Assembly: GCF_048087625.1 (NCBI RefSeq)
Contig: NZ_CP159805.1
Location: forward strand, 1,240,001 to 1,304,000
Reading direction: 5' to 3'
Source: Pseudothioglobus sp905182815
Lineage (GTDB): Bacteria > Pseudomonadota > Gammaproteobacteria > PS1 > Pseudothioglobaceae
Length of the DNA: 64,000 nt
In this document: positions 16,692 to 26,054 of the stretch, piece by piece
How the letters are laid out: every line of letters begins with the position of its first letter
Position numbering within the stretch: position 1 is the stretch's first letter
Made by a program: the position numbers and the translations under genes
The notes under the pieces: model-generated
What the model was told of the DNA's origin: nothing
Database searches by the model: none
The model's input: the letters and a program-made list of their open reading frames with translations, nothing else

Positions 16692-17651
16692 ATGAACTCA
16701 AAAAATACTTTAAATGTTGGTTTTGAATTGAGCCAACACAAAAATAACTCAAGAGTTCAGGTCCTTAAGCTGTCAAAAAATACTGTAGAAAAATTTTCTA
16801 AGAAAATAGTTGATCATAATGTTCAATCAATTGAATATAAACCGTTTTTAAGGTTTTATCTTGCTGATTGTCTAAACAAGCTAACTGATGATACTTTAGG
16901 TAAATTTCTATTAAAAACTCTTAAGAATCGATCAACAGGAGCAATATTACTGGAATGTGAGCTATTAAATAACTCAACGATTAATGGAATAGAGTTTATA
17001 GATTTCAATGTTCTACTTTCTACGGCAATTTCTCATCTTATCGGCATTCCAAATCTTGATTCAATGTCTGGCAAGTTTTATGCCAGATTTAGTGTTAAAA
17101 ATGAAGATAATAGTGACAGCTATCTCCGTCAAGCTCATCGCAGAATGGAACTCCACAATGATGGGACTTATGTTGAAGAGACTACTGACTGGGTAATCAT
17201 GCAAAAAATACTTGAAGTTGATGTCGAAGGTGGTGATTCACTTCTACTTCATGTTGATGACTGGAAGGATTTGGACAAATTTTATCATCATTCATTAGCA
17301 AAAGAAAATCTTCAATGGGGGTCGCCCTCTAGTAAAAATATTACTTATAAAACGTCTCATCCAATTTTTTTAGAGGAGATGAGTGATGGAAAGCCAATTA
17401 TGTCTTTTATTGATCAATTCGTTGAACCTTTGAATATTGAGCAAGGGCTTTATTTGTATGAAATGGGAGAGTCACTTGAAAAAGAGACGAATACTTCAAA
17501 TATAAAATTACCCGAAGGCAGTATGCTTATTATTAATAATTATTGCTGGCTTCATGGAAGAGACAAGTTTATAGCCAAAAAGAACCTTCATAGAGAACTT
17601 CTTCGTCAAAGAGGTGTTTTTGCTGAAAATACTGGCGATAATGATAAATAA
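16692..17651 (+). CDS. csiD: Glutarate 2-hydroxylase (CsiD/GlaH)
   Basis: CsiD is an Fe(II)/2-oxoglutarate dioxygenase that converts glutarate to L-2-hydroxyglutarate with succinate and CO2 as coproducts. The facial triad is visible as H155-N-D157 in RMELHNDGTYVEE and H288 in NNYCWLHGRD, with the 2OG-binding Arg in HRELLRQRG (about residue 301). The IDQFVEP block and SLLLHVDDW are also CsiD-specific. Length 319 matches E. coli (325). It is followed after 24 nt by lhgO, the partner that reoxidises the product. Confidence 0.95.
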   Translation: MNSKNTLNVGFELSQHKNNSRVQVLKLSKNTVEKFSKKIVDHNVQSIEYKPFLRFYLADCLNKLTDDTLGKFLLKTLKNRSTGAILLECELLNNSTINGIEFIDFNVLLSTAISHLIGIPNLDSMSGKFYARFSVKNEDNSDSYLRQAHRRMELHNDGTYVEETTDWVIMQKILEVDVEGGDSLLLHVDDWKDLDKFYHHSLAKENLQWGSPSSKNITYKTSHPIFLEEMSDGKPIMSFIDQFVEPLNIEQGLYLYEMGESLEKETNTSNIKLPEGSMLIINNYCWLHGRDKFIAKKNLHRELLRQRGVFAENTGDNDK

Positions 17652-17675
17652 TTTATTCCATATACACTTGTATAA

Positions 17676-18893
17676 ATGAAGACGGATCTAATGTTCGACT
17701 ATGTAGTTTTAGGAGGAGGTATTGTTGGCGTATCGACGGCACTTTCGCTTATTACAAAACACCCTGATAAACGCATCCTGCTTGTTGAAAAAGAGGAATC
17801 TTTCGCTCAACACCAAACGGGTCACAATAGTGGCGTCATTCATGCTGGTGTTTACTATGAACCTGGCAGCTTAAAGGCAAAATTTTGCAGAGAAGGATTA
17901 ACAGAAACAGTCAAATTCTGCTTGCTTCATAAAATCCCATATCAGCAATGTGGTAAGCTATTAGTAGCAACTAATGACACAGAATTGAAGCGGATGAAAG
18001 AGCTTTATGAGCGGTGCAAATCGAATGATATTGAAGTTGAAATTTTAAACGAAAAAACATTAAATGAAATTGAACCAAACATCTCTGGTATTGGTGCGCT
18101 TTTAGTCAAGTCAACTGGAATCGTTAACTATAAATTAATTACAAAGAAAATGTCAGAGCAATTTGAGTCATTAGGCGGCATGTTTCTTCTTAACACTAAA
18201 ATAATTAATCTTAAAGAAGACGAAGATAAAATTCAAATAATAACTTCGAATGAAACATTCAGCTCAAGATATCTTGTTTGCTGCGCTGGGCTAATGGCTG
18301 ATCGAATAGCAAAACTACTTAAAATTAAAATTAACTTTCAAATTGTTCCATTTAGAGGAGAATACTTCAAGCTTCCTGAAAAACATAAAAATCTCGTTAA
18401 GCATTTGATCTACCCAATACCTGATCCAACTCTCCCCTTCCTAGGAGTTCACTTAACCAAAATGATTGATGGAAGCATAACAGTTGGGCCAAATGCGGTT
18501 CTTGGATTTAAGCGTGAGGGTTATAGTCAGTTTAATTTCAGCCTAAAGGACACCCTTCAGTTATTATCATTCAAAGGGTTTCATAAAGTACTTATGAGAA
18601 ACTTTAAATCGGGCTTATATGAAATGAAAAATTCAATCTTTAAGAGAGGTTATTTAAAGGAGGTGCAAAAATATAGCCCCTCAGTAAAACTTAACGATCT
18701 CCAGCCATACCCTGCAGGAATTAGAGCACAAGCAGTTTTGGATGATGGCACACTTGTGCATGACTTTTTATTTGCTGAGAGCAGGCGATCAATCCATGTA
18801 TGTAATGCACCATCTCCTGCAGCAACTTCAGCTATACCAATTGGAAAATATATTACGGATAAAGCGACTGAGGCTTATAACAAACTAACTTAA
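17676..18893 (+). CDS. lhgO: L-2-hydroxyglutarate dehydrogenase/oxidase (LhgO)
   Basis: LhgO oxidises L-2-hydroxyglutarate to 2-oxoglutarate with FAD and passes electrons to the membrane quinone pool. The FAD loop is VLGGGIVGVS (about residues 11-20), then HQTGHNSGVIHAGVYYEPGSLKA, the family fingerprint, and GAVGPNAVL-like VGPNAVLGFKREG and the closing HVCNAPSPAATSAIPIG. Length 405 is normal; an ATG five codons in (MFDYVV) is an alternative start. It forms an operon with csiD, and its last 9 nt overlap the convergent amidotransferase gene. Confidence 0.95.
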   Translation: MKTDLMFDYVVLGGGIVGVSTALSLITKHPDKRILLVEKEESFAQHQTGHNSGVIHAGVYYEPGSLKAKFCREGLTETVKFCLLHKIPYQQCGKLLVATNDTELKRMKELYERCKSNDIEVEILNEKTLNEIEPNISGIGALLVKSTGIVNYKLITKKMSEQFESLGGMFLLNTKIINLKEDEDKIQIITSNETFSSRYLVCCAGLMADRIAKLLKIKINFQIVPFRGEYFKLPEKHKNLVKHLIYPIPDPTLPFLGVHLTKMIDGSITVGPNAVLGFKREGYSQFNFSLKDTLQLLSFKGFHKVLMRNFKSGLYEMKNSIFKRGYLKEVQKYSPSVKLNDLQPYPAGIRAQAVLDDGTLVHDFLFAESRRSIHVCNAPSPAATSAIPIGKYITDKATEAYNKLT

Positions 18894-19604
18894 TTTAAAA
18901 AACTGCCTTATAGTCTCAGCAAACTGCGCTGATTGAACGCTTTCAGGCTTCGCTTTAAGCTTAATTAAAGCAGGGTCTACAAATTCTTTTGGGATTGTTA
19001 TATCTCTTCGAGCAGCTAGAAGGTCCTTTGTGAAATCAACCAAAAATTCGGGATGCGCTTGCATTGTAAGAACTTTATCTTTGATATAAAAACCAGCATT
19101 TTCACAAAAATCAGATTTTGCATAAACAGTAGCGCCGACTGGTGCTTGAAGGACTTGGTCTTGATGACAAATATTTAAGGTCACCTCTTCCAACAAGTTG
19201 CTCATGTAACCTGTTTTATTGTTAATTTGGTAAGTATGAAGCCCCAAACCCCATCCTTTTATTGACTTTTCAACATGACCTCCAAGCGCCTGGGCAATTA
19301 GCTGGTGCCCAAAACATACTCCAAAGATTGGAAGGCTGTCCTTATAGATATTTTTAATCAGATCACTGACTACTGGTATCCAAGAGTGCTCCTCATAAAC
19401 GCCGTGCGGAGAGCCGGTAACAATCCATCCATCACACTCAAGGTGATCTTTTGGAAATACTGAATCAAGAATATTAAATGTTTTAAACTCAAACACCTTC
19501 TCTTCAGAATTAATAAGCGCAATAAGCATTTCTGCATAAGTACCATACTCTTGAACCAAATCTGCTGAAGCCCTTCCAACTAATAATATTCCAATTTTCA
19601 TCAT
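18885..19604 (-). CDS. Class I glutamine amidotransferase-like hydrolase
   Basis: The 239-residue protein is a free-standing class I amidotransferase of the GMP-synthase-like type. The nucleophile is C97 in FGVCFGHQLIAQALGG and the other catalytic residues are H184 and E186 in MQAHPEF. It is the last gene of the minus-strand operon with the PuuB-like oxidase and ureohydrolase genes, 12 nt after the latter. No PuuD (peptidase C26) is encoded here, so it may hydrolyse a gamma-glutamyl intermediate of diamine breakdown. That substrate is inference; the fold is clear. Confidence 0.88.
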   Translation of the reverse strand: MMKIGILLVGRASADLVQEYGTYAEMLIALINSEEKVFEFKTFNILDSVFPKDHLECDGWIVTGSPHGVYEEHSWIPVVSDLIKNIYKDSLPIFGVCFGHQLIAQALGGHVEKSIKGWGLGLHTYQINNKTGYMSNLLEEVTLNICHQDQVLQAPVGATVYAKSDFCENAGFYIKDKVLTMQAHPEFLVDFTKDLLAARRDITIPKEFVDPALIKLKAKPESVQSAQFAETIRQFFKLS

Positions 19605-19616
19605 ATTCTTAAGAAA

Positions 19617-20591
19617 TTAAATTTTTAATTTTTTCATTTTTTGCTTTGCTCTAATGACGAGATAATCATGCGCAATAGTCGCTGCAATAATTGCTGTAAT
19701 CTCAGCATGATCATAAACTGGAGCCACTTCAACAACATCTGCGCCAATAAAATTTAAGCTATCTAAGCCCCTAATAATTCCTAAGGCCTGGGCAGAAGTT
19801 AAACCTCCCGAGACTGGTGTTCCAGTTCCAGGTGCATAGGCTGGGTCAAGACCATCAATATCAAACGTAAGGTATGCAGGGCGATCTTTAACGACTTCAA
19901 TTATTTTTTTAATTACTTTATTTACGCCATTCTCATGAACCCACGGCGCATCAAGAATAGTCACCCCCTTGGTATTGCTATTATGAGTTCTTATTCCAAC
20001 TTGTATGGAGTGCTCGGTATCAATTAAATTCTCTTTGATGGCTCTTGAAAACATCGTGCCATGGTCAAGCCTTCCATCTTCATCGGGCCAAGAATCTGTA
20101 TGCGCATCAAAATGAACAAGCGCAATTGGTCCATGCTTTGCAGCGTGTGCCCTTAAAAGTGGATAGGTTACAAAATGATCACCCCCAAAAGTGAGCATCT
20201 CTGCTCCAGAGTCTAATATAGTTTTAGCATGGGCTTCGATTTGAGCAACCACATTTCCATGAAAACCATAATCCAATTCGCAGTCTCCATAATCCGTTAC
20301 CGCTAATGTTTTGAAGGGGTCTATTCCATCTGGAAATGCTAATAATTCTGCAAGCTGAACTGAGGCTTCTCTAATTGCTTTAGGGCCAAATCTTGCACCA
20401 GGTCGAAAGCTCGTTGCAGCGTCAAATGGAATCCCACTTACAGCAATATCAACGCCCTTTAGATTCTTTGTATACTTGCGCCTTAAAAAACTAAGAGCGC
20501 CGCCATAGGTCATTTCATTGTCTCTGCCATAGAGAGTCTTTTTAGTGAAAGCTTGATCAGTCTTTATTTCTTCAAAGTCATCAGTACTCAT
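19617..20591 (-). CDS. speB: Agmatinase-family ureohydrolase
   Basis: This Mn-dependent hydrolase of 324 residues has every arginase/agmatinase metal ligand: H139 in FGGDHF, D162, H164 and D166 in FDAHTD, and D244 and D246 in FDIDGLDP. The GIPFDAATSFRPGARFGP segment and PGTGTPVSGGL favour agmatinase or a close guanidino-acid hydrolase over arginase. Agmatinase yields putrescine and urea. It sits between a PuuB-like oxidase and an amidotransferase, so it probably feeds putrescine (or guanidinobutyrate-derived GABA) into the local pathway. The exact substrate is open. Confidence 0.88.
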   Translation of the reverse strand: MSTDDFEEIKTDQAFTKKTLYGRDNEMTYGGALSFLRRKYTKNLKGVDIAVSGIPFDAATSFRPGARFGPKAIREASVQLAELLAFPDGIDPFKTLAVTDYGDCELDYGFHGNVVAQIEAHAKTILDSGAEMLTFGGDHFVTYPLLRAHAAKHGPIALVHFDAHTDSWPDEDGRLDHGTMFSRAIKENLIDTEHSIQVGIRTHNSNTKGVTILDAPWVHENGVNKVIKKIIEVVKDRPAYLTFDIDGLDPAYAPGTGTPVSGGLTSAQALGIIRGLDSLNFIGADVVEVAPVYDHAEITAIIAATIAHDYLVIRAKQKMKKLKI

Positions 20592-20626
20592 TAATTTTTC
20601 CTATATGTTGAAAAACTAGCTTCATA

Positions 20627-21895
20627 TTATAATCGGTCCATTAGCGAATAATATAGCATGCCGAGTTTCATACTTGGATTTCGCAAAAACCTTCCACCAG
20701 GAAAACTTTGCCTTGGAATCTTTGCCATAATATCAAAAGTCTCACCATTTCCAGTAATTTTCTCAGAAACTAATTTTCCAGAGTAGCTAGCAAGAGCAAC
20801 ACCTTGACCAGAATAGCCCTGGGCAGATATAACTTTTTCATTATGAAGAGTTGTAAAGAATGGCAGGCGATTCATTGTTATCGCAAGCTTTCCTCCCCAA
20901 GCGTAATCGATTTTTACGCCCTTTAAAAATGGATAAATTTTCTCTAAAGGCTTAGTAACTATGGGAATAATATTATTTGAAAGTTCTTGAGAATAATTCT
21001 CGCCACCGCCAAAAAGTAAGCGCTTATCAGCACTCATTCTAAAATAGTTGATTACAAATCTTGAGTCAGCAAAGGCAATGTCTTTTGGGTTTATCTTTTG
21101 AACCGTTTCATCGTCAAGCGGCTTAGTTGCAACAATATAGTTATTCATTGGCAGTATTTTTGATGTTAAGCTTTTTTCAAAATTACCAAGGTAACCATTA
21201 CAAGCCAGAACAACTCGATCTGCTTTGATGGAGCCATCTTTAGTTATTACCTTAACATGGTCATCATTAACTTTATAACTTAATGCAGGAGTATTTTCAA
21301 AGATCTTTGCACCTGCAGAGATAGCAGCTTTTGCAATCCCAAGAGCATAATTAAGTGGATGACAGTGAGCCTCGCCTTCATCATAACTACCCCCATAATA
21401 TGTATTTGAGCCAGTCACATCTCTCATTTCATTATCATCCAAATACTCAATGTCATGATAATCATAGTTTTCATTCATATGATCTACATATTGTTTTGAC
21501 TCTTCGCAATATTTTTGCTTATGATTGGGGTGGGCAATACCTTTTTTATAATCACACTGAATTCGATATTGATCAATTAGATGTTTAGCATGATATTTTG
21601 ATTTCTCGCCAATCTCCCATAAAACTTTAGCATAATCAACTCCTAACGTTTTTTCTAGATAGAACTGGTCTCTTCTCATGCCACCAGACACTTGGCCTCC
21701 ATTAGCACCAGAGGCTCCAGATGCCAGCTTGTTGGATTCAAGCAGGAGAACGTTTACTCCTTCTTTTGCCAAATAAAGAGCGGTCGATAGACCCGTGTAG
21801 CCTCCACCAATTATGCAAACGTCAGCATGTACGTCGCCAGTAAGCTTAGGTTGATCAATCTCAATATTTCGAGATGCTAGGTAATAAGATTGCAC
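20627..21895 (-). CDS. puuB: FAD-dependent amine oxidoreductase, gamma-glutamylputrescine oxidase-like
   Basis: The protein belongs to the DAO/PuuB flavoprotein family. The FAD loop CIIGGGYTGLSTALYLAKEG spans about residues 27-46, followed by SGASGANGGQVSGG, and the C-terminus carries YAWGGKLAITMNRLPFF and GYSGQGVALASYSGKL. PuuB oxidises gamma-glutamylputrescine to the aldehyde. The gene lies in an operon with a class III aminotransferase and a ureohydrolase and faces a PuuA-like synthetase gene, which supports the assignment. Other glycine/amine oxidases share the fold, so substrate remains inferred. Confidence 0.85.
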   Translation of the reverse strand: MQSYYLASRNIEIDQPKLTGDVHADVCIIGGGYTGLSTALYLAKEGVNVLLLESNKLASGASGANGGQVSGGMRRDQFYLEKTLGVDYAKVLWEIGEKSKYHAKHLIDQYRIQCDYKKGIAHPNHKQKYCEESKQYVDHMNENYDYHDIEYLDDNEMRDVTGSNTYYGGSYDEGEAHCHPLNYALGIAKAAISAGAKIFENTPALSYKVNDDHVKVITKDGSIKADRVVLACNGYLGNFEKSLTSKILPMNNYIVATKPLDDETVQKINPKDIAFADSRFVINYFRMSADKRLLFGGGENYSQELSNNIIPIVTKPLEKIYPFLKGVKIDYAWGGKLAITMNRLPFFTTLHNEKVISAQGYSGQGVALASYSGKLVSEKITGNGETFDIMAKIPRQSFPGGRFLRNPSMKLGMLYYSLMDRL

Positions 21896-21908
21896 GCAAA
21901 GATAGTAT

Positions 21909-23282
21909 TTACTTAATTGATTTGGCAGTCAAATCAAGACACTTCCAAACCTTTTCAATTATCTCGTCAATATGCTCATTAGTACAAATTAAAGGAGGAG
22001 AAATAACCATCTTATTTTTAATTGCCCTCATTACTATGCCATTCTCATAACAAAAATCCCGACATTTTCCAACAATCTCTCCACTATTATCAAATCTCTT
22101 GCAATTTTCTTTATCTTCAACAATTTCTATTGCTGCAAGCATTCCAAGTTGTCTAGCTTCACCCACCAAGGAATGATTCTCTAAATCCTTCCACTTACTT
22201 CCCAAGTATGGGGCGGTATTATTTTTGACTTGGTGAATTATATTAGTGCTCTCCATTAATTCAAGGTTAGCTATAGCTGCTGCCATACAGGCTGGATGTC
22301 CTGAATAAGTATATCCATGATTAAACTCTTCCTTAGCTGAAGCTAATACATCGACAATATCATCATGAACAATAACACCTCCAACTGGCAGATAACCCGA
22401 AGTTACTCCCTTTGCAAATGCCATTAAATCTGGCTTAAAGTTAAAGTGTCCAGAACCAAACCATTCCCCAGTCCTTCCAAAGCCACATATTACTTCATCT
22501 GAAACTAAAAGGATATTTCTCTCTTTACAAATTCTACTAATCTCTGGCCAATAAGTTTTTGGAGGAATAATAACTCCACCTGCACCCTGAATCGGTTCCG
22601 CAATAAATGCAGCAACGCGATCTTCACCAAGCTCGTCTATCTTTTTAGCAAGGCTTTGGGCCATCTTAATTCCAAATTCATCCTCATCAATTTTTCCACC
22701 TGCCTCAACACAAGCATCATAATAGTAGGGTTGTTCTACATGTTCAATATCAGCAATTGGTAAGCCACCTTGAGCATGCATGGCGCTCATTCCGCCTAAA
22801 CTGGCACCTGCCATAGTAGAGCCATGGTAAGCATTTTTTCGACTAATAATGACAGACTTAGAGGGCTTGCCTTTTGCACTCCAATAGTGTCTTGTTAATC
22901 TCACAACAGTATCATTTGCTTCAGATCCAGAACCACAAAAATAAACTTTATTCATCCCTTCTGGAGTTTTATCCGCAATCATTTCAGATAACTTAATTGC
23001 AGAAGGATGACTAGACCCAAAGAAATTATTATAGTAAACAAGTTCTTTCATTTGCTCATTCACAGCCTTAATAATTGATTGTTGACCATAGCCCATATTA
23101 ACGCACCATAGGCCAGACATACTATCTAAAATCTTCTTACCATCATTGTCATAGATATAAACTCCATCTGCTCGGCTGATGATATGAGTTTCCTCAGGCT
23201 TATTGATGTAACTTAAATCACTAAAGGATTGAATTAAATGCTTGGCATTTTTTTGTTGGAGAGCTGATGTGCTTATAGTCAT
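21909..23282 (-). CDS. Class III aminotransferase, putrescine/omega-amino acid type
   Basis: A 457-residue PLP enzyme with the class III pattern: YFCGSGSEANDTVVRL (phosphate and substrate site, about residues 114-129), AYHGSTMAGASLGG, SDEVICGFGRTG with the PLP-binding Asp 262, and Lys 291 in AFAKGVTSGYLPVGG. The N-terminal HIISRADGVYIYDNDGKKILD and NMGYGQ are typical of the SpuC putrescine-pyruvate group and omega-amino acid:pyruvate transaminases. It heads the minus-strand amine operon and is divergent from puuA. It could act on putrescine, cadaverine, GABA or 5-aminovalerate. Confidence 0.88.
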   Translation of the reverse strand: MTISTSALQQKNAKHLIQSFSDLSYINKPEETHIISRADGVYIYDNDGKKILDSMSGLWCVNMGYGQQSIIKAVNEQMKELVYYNNFFGSSHPSAIKLSEMIADKTPEGMNKVYFCGSGSEANDTVVRLTRHYWSAKGKPSKSVIISRKNAYHGSTMAGASLGGMSAMHAQGGLPIADIEHVEQPYYYDACVEAGGKIDEDEFGIKMAQSLAKKIDELGEDRVAAFIAEPIQGAGGVIIPPKTYWPEISRICKERNILLVSDEVICGFGRTGEWFGSGHFNFKPDLMAFAKGVTSGYLPVGGVIVHDDIVDVLASAKEEFNHGYTYSGHPACMAAAIANLELMESTNIIHQVKNNTAPYLGSKWKDLENHSLVGEARQLGMLAAIEIVEDKENCKRFDNSGEIVGKCRDFCYENGIVMRAIKNKMVISPPLICTNEHIDEIIEKVWKCLDLTAKSIK

Positions 23283-23316
23283 GGGAATTCCTCAATTAAA
23301 TTATCAACTTAAAATC

Positions 23317-23363
23317 GCAAGAAATTGAAATTATCTTGCAACACAATTTTAAATGTTATAGTG
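23317..23363. promoter_or_regulatory. Divergent control region between aminotransferase and puuA genes
   Basis: An inverted repeat GCAAGA-N11-TCTTGC occupies 23318-23340. Its right arm overlaps TTGCAA (23337-23342), which with the extended -10 TGTTATAGT (23355-23363) could make a + strand promoter with a short 15-bp spacer. No PuuR or other regulator gene is adjacent. Weak but worth noting because both operons start here. Confidence 0.35.
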
Positions 23364-23448
23364 TAATACTTTTTTGAATCATGAGTAAAAAATAATTTAC
23401 GATTGTTCAAAAGTAACAAAAATAATTAAATAGCAAACTTTTAAATAC

Positions 23449-24807
23449 ATGACTAATATCGCTGAAGAATTTTTAAAGAATAACCCAGATTTAAAAAAAA
23501 TTGAATTTATATATGTTGACTTTAATGGCATTCCAAGAGGAAAATATGCCGCACCAAAAACCCTAGTTAAAGCTTTTGATGGTGGCCTTAAAATGCCTAT
23601 ATCAAGCTATGTGCTTGATGTTTGGGGTGACAACCCTAAGGGAACTGGACTAGTGATGTCAGGCGACGGTGATGCAATATGTAGGCCCGTTATAAGCTCA
23701 CTAGCAGTCACTCCATGGAGCACTCGCAAGACAGCCCAGTGCCTTGTTAGCATGGAAAATGGTCATGGAGAGGCAATTTATGCTGACCCAAGACAAATCC
23801 TATCTTCAGTTCTTGAGCGTTTTCAAAAGCTTAATTTAAAGCCAGTTATCGCACCTGAAATGGAATTTTATCTTGTTGATAAACAATTGCAAAAAAATGG
23901 CCATCCACAAATGCCAATCATTCCAGGCACAAACAGAAGATATGAAGATGTTCAGCTTCTCAACTTGAATGAGATGGATGACTTTGAAAGCTTCTTTGCC
24001 CTAGTAGAAAAAAGTGCTCACTCTCTAGGGATTCCTGCTGAGACTGCAATTAAGGAGTGTGCACCTGGACAATTTGAAATTAATTTACTACATCATGATG
24101 ACGCCCTCTTGATGGCTGATCAAGCCTTTTTAATGAAACGCTTAATTAAAAACTGCGCCAGAGAATTTAATATGAATGCCACCTTTATGGCCAAACCTTT
24201 TTCAGATCAAGCTGGCAACGGTATGCACGCGCACCTAAGCATTATTGATAAAGATGGTAACAATGTTTTTACAGTCGACAAAGATAAACAGCCTCAAGGT
24301 ATTTTTGCTAACTCTATTGCGGGCCTTTTAAAGAATGCCCCTGATTTTCTTTCTTTTTATGCGTCCCATTCAAATTCATATCGACGTTTAGTTCATAATG
24401 CAGATCACGCTCCAACAACATTAAGCTGGGGTAATGAAAATAGGACTGCCCTAGTAAGATTGCCGGAGGCATCCTCAAAAGCAACGCGTTTAGAGTTTAG
24501 ACTTCCAAGTGCAGACTCTAATCCTTACTTAGTATTCGCATCTATTCTTTCAAGTGTTTTGTCAGGAATAACAAATAAATATCCACTTGATAAAGAAACC
24601 ATTGGAAATGCTCATGCGCAGCATGAAGCTGCATTAGGAATAACCTGGAGAGAGGCCGTTCAAAAAACAAGTGAATCCCTAGTAGTTAAAGAATTTTTTG
24701 GTGAAAAGTTTCAAAAATCCTATCAATGCGTCAAAGAATCTGAGATAAAAAGATTTGAAAGTACGATTACTGACTTTGAATATAACTCATATTTAAGGCA
24801 TCTTTAA
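23449..24807 (+). CDS. puuA: Gamma-glutamylpolyamine synthetase (glutamine synthetase family)
   Basis: The 452-residue protein has the glutamine synthetase fold but is of the PuuA type. It begins with an N-terminal beta-grasp (IEFIYVDFNGIPRGK), then the catalytic blocks APEMEFYLVD, ETAIKECAPGQFEIN, the ATP loop FMAKPFSDQAGNGMHAHLSI, and RLEFRLPSADSNPYL. The adenylylation loop typical of GlnA is absent, as expected for PuuA. It ligates glutamate to putrescine or related amines. The gene starts the + strand catabolic run that continues with potF-A-H-I and gabD. Confidence 0.87.
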   Translation: MTNIAEEFLKNNPDLKKIEFIYVDFNGIPRGKYAAPKTLVKAFDGGLKMPISSYVLDVWGDNPKGTGLVMSGDGDAICRPVISSLAVTPWSTRKTAQCLVSMENGHGEAIYADPRQILSSVLERFQKLNLKPVIAPEMEFYLVDKQLQKNGHPQMPIIPGTNRRYEDVQLLNLNEMDDFESFFALVEKSAHSLGIPAETAIKECAPGQFEINLLHHDDALLMADQAFLMKRLIKNCAREFNMNATFMAKPFSDQAGNGMHAHLSIIDKDGNNVFTVDKDKQPQGIFANSIAGLLKNAPDFLSFYASHSNSYRRLVHNADHAPTTLSWGNENRTALVRLPEASSKATRLEFRLPSADSNPYLVFASILSSVLSGITNKYPLDKETIGNAHAQHEAALGITWREAVQKTSESLVVKEFFGEKFQKSYQCVKESEIKRFESTITDFEYNSYLRHL

Positions 24808-24898
24808 TATATGATTGAATTGTAATTTCAAAAAAAGGTGCCTATTAAAGAATAAACTTTAATATAATCTAGTTAGTAAAAATAAAAGGAGAATAATA

Positions 24899-25990
24899 AT
24901 GAAAAATAAATTAAATAATCTACTTATTGCTGGAGCGTTAACATTTACCGCTCAAGCTGTAATTGCAGAAGAAGTAGTTAATGTTCTAAACTGGTCTGAT
25001 TATATTGATGAGCAAGTTAATACAGACTTTACAGCTGCAACAGGTATTAAGGTTGTCTATGATGTGTTCGATTCTAATGAAGTCCTCGAGGCTAAGCTTC
25101 TTGCAGGAAGCTCTGGATACGACGTTGTCGTTCCTTCAAGTAGTTTCTTAGCGCGTCAAATTGAAGCGGGTGTTTTCCAAAAATTGGATAAATCAAAATT
25201 ATCAAATATTGGAAATATGTGGAGCGACATTGAAGAGCAGGTTGCACAATTTGGCCCACTAAATGACTACTCTGTTAACTACATGTGGGGAACAACAGGT
25301 ATTGGCTACAACGATGGTTTAATTAGTGAAAGGATGGAGAATGCTCCTACAACCTCACTTGCTATGGTCTTTGATCCAGATGTCGTTTCAAAATTTGCTG
25401 ATTGCGGCGTTCATCTTCTAAATGCGCCAACTGAAATAATCCCTGCAGCACTTGCTTATCTTGGTGAAGATCCAAGAAGTACTGATTCGGATGTTATAGC
25501 TAAAGCAGAAGCTGTCTTGACTAAGGTTCGTCCGTATATTCAAAAATTTCACTCATCTCAGTACATTGATGCTCTTGCAAATGGAGATATATGTCTAGTT
25601 GTTGGCTGGTCAGGTGATATATTTATGGCTCAGTATGCAGCCTGGGATGCGGAGAATGGCGTAGAAATCGTTTATTCGATTCCTGATGAAGGTGCTCTAA
25701 TGTGGTTTGATCAATTGGCAATTCCAGACGACGCTCCTAATGCTGATAATGCGCATAAGTATATTAACTGGATAATGGATCCTGAGCAAATTGCAACAGC
25801 AACAAACTATGTTTGGTATGCAAATGGTAATCTAGCCTCTCAACCTCTCCTAGAGGAAGACCTTCTAAATGATCCAGCAGTTTATCCAACACCTGAGGTT
25901 ATGGAAGGTTTATACATTAGCCCAACATACGATTCTAAATCTCAAAGAGTGGTAACACGTACCTGGACTAAAGTCACAACAGGTCAGTAA
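24899..25990 (+). CDS. potF: Spermidine/putrescine-binding periplasmic protein
   Basis: This is the periplasmic binding protein of a PotFGHI-type importer. It has a signal peptide (about residues 1-23, cleavage near VIAEE) and the PotD/PotF opening VNVLNWSDYIDEQVNTDF, then AGSSGYDVVVPSSSF, YMWGTTGIGYN and VVGWSGDIFMAQ. Length 363 is usual. A clear Shine-Dalgarno (AAAGGAG) stands 8 nt before the ATG, and a TATAAT box lies at 24863-24868. A strong hairpin follows, which should make this gene more highly expressed than the transporter genes after it. Confidence 0.95.
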   Translation: MKNKLNNLLIAGALTFTAQAVIAEEVVNVLNWSDYIDEQVNTDFTAATGIKVVYDVFDSNEVLEAKLLAGSSGYDVVVPSSSFLARQIEAGVFQKLDKSKLSNIGNMWSDIEEQVAQFGPLNDYSVNYMWGTTGIGYNDGLISERMENAPTTSLAMVFDPDVVSKFADCGVHLLNAPTEIIPAALAYLGEDPRSTDSDVIAKAEAVLTKVRPYIQKFHSSQYIDALANGDICLVVGWSGDIFMAQYAAWDAENGVEIVYSIPDEGALMWFDQLAIPDDAPNADNAHKYINWIMDPEQIATATNYVWYANGNLASQPLLEEDLLNDPAVYPTPEVMEGLYISPTYDSKSQRVVTRTWTKVTTGQ

Positions 25991-26006
25991 CTTTAAACTA
26001 CTATTA

Positions 26007-26039
26007 CCTTCATGATGCTATGCATCATGAAGGGTTTTT
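26007..26039 (+). terminator. Hairpin between potF and the ATPase gene (partial terminator)
   Basis: CCTTCATGATGC, loop TAT, GCATCATGAAGG forms a perfect 12-bp stem, followed by GTTTTT. The ATPase gene begins 16 nt later with no separate promoter seen. It probably stops part of the transcripts and protects the potF mRNA 3' end, giving excess binding protein. Confidence 0.82.
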
Positions 26040-26054
26040 AATAATCATAATTCT

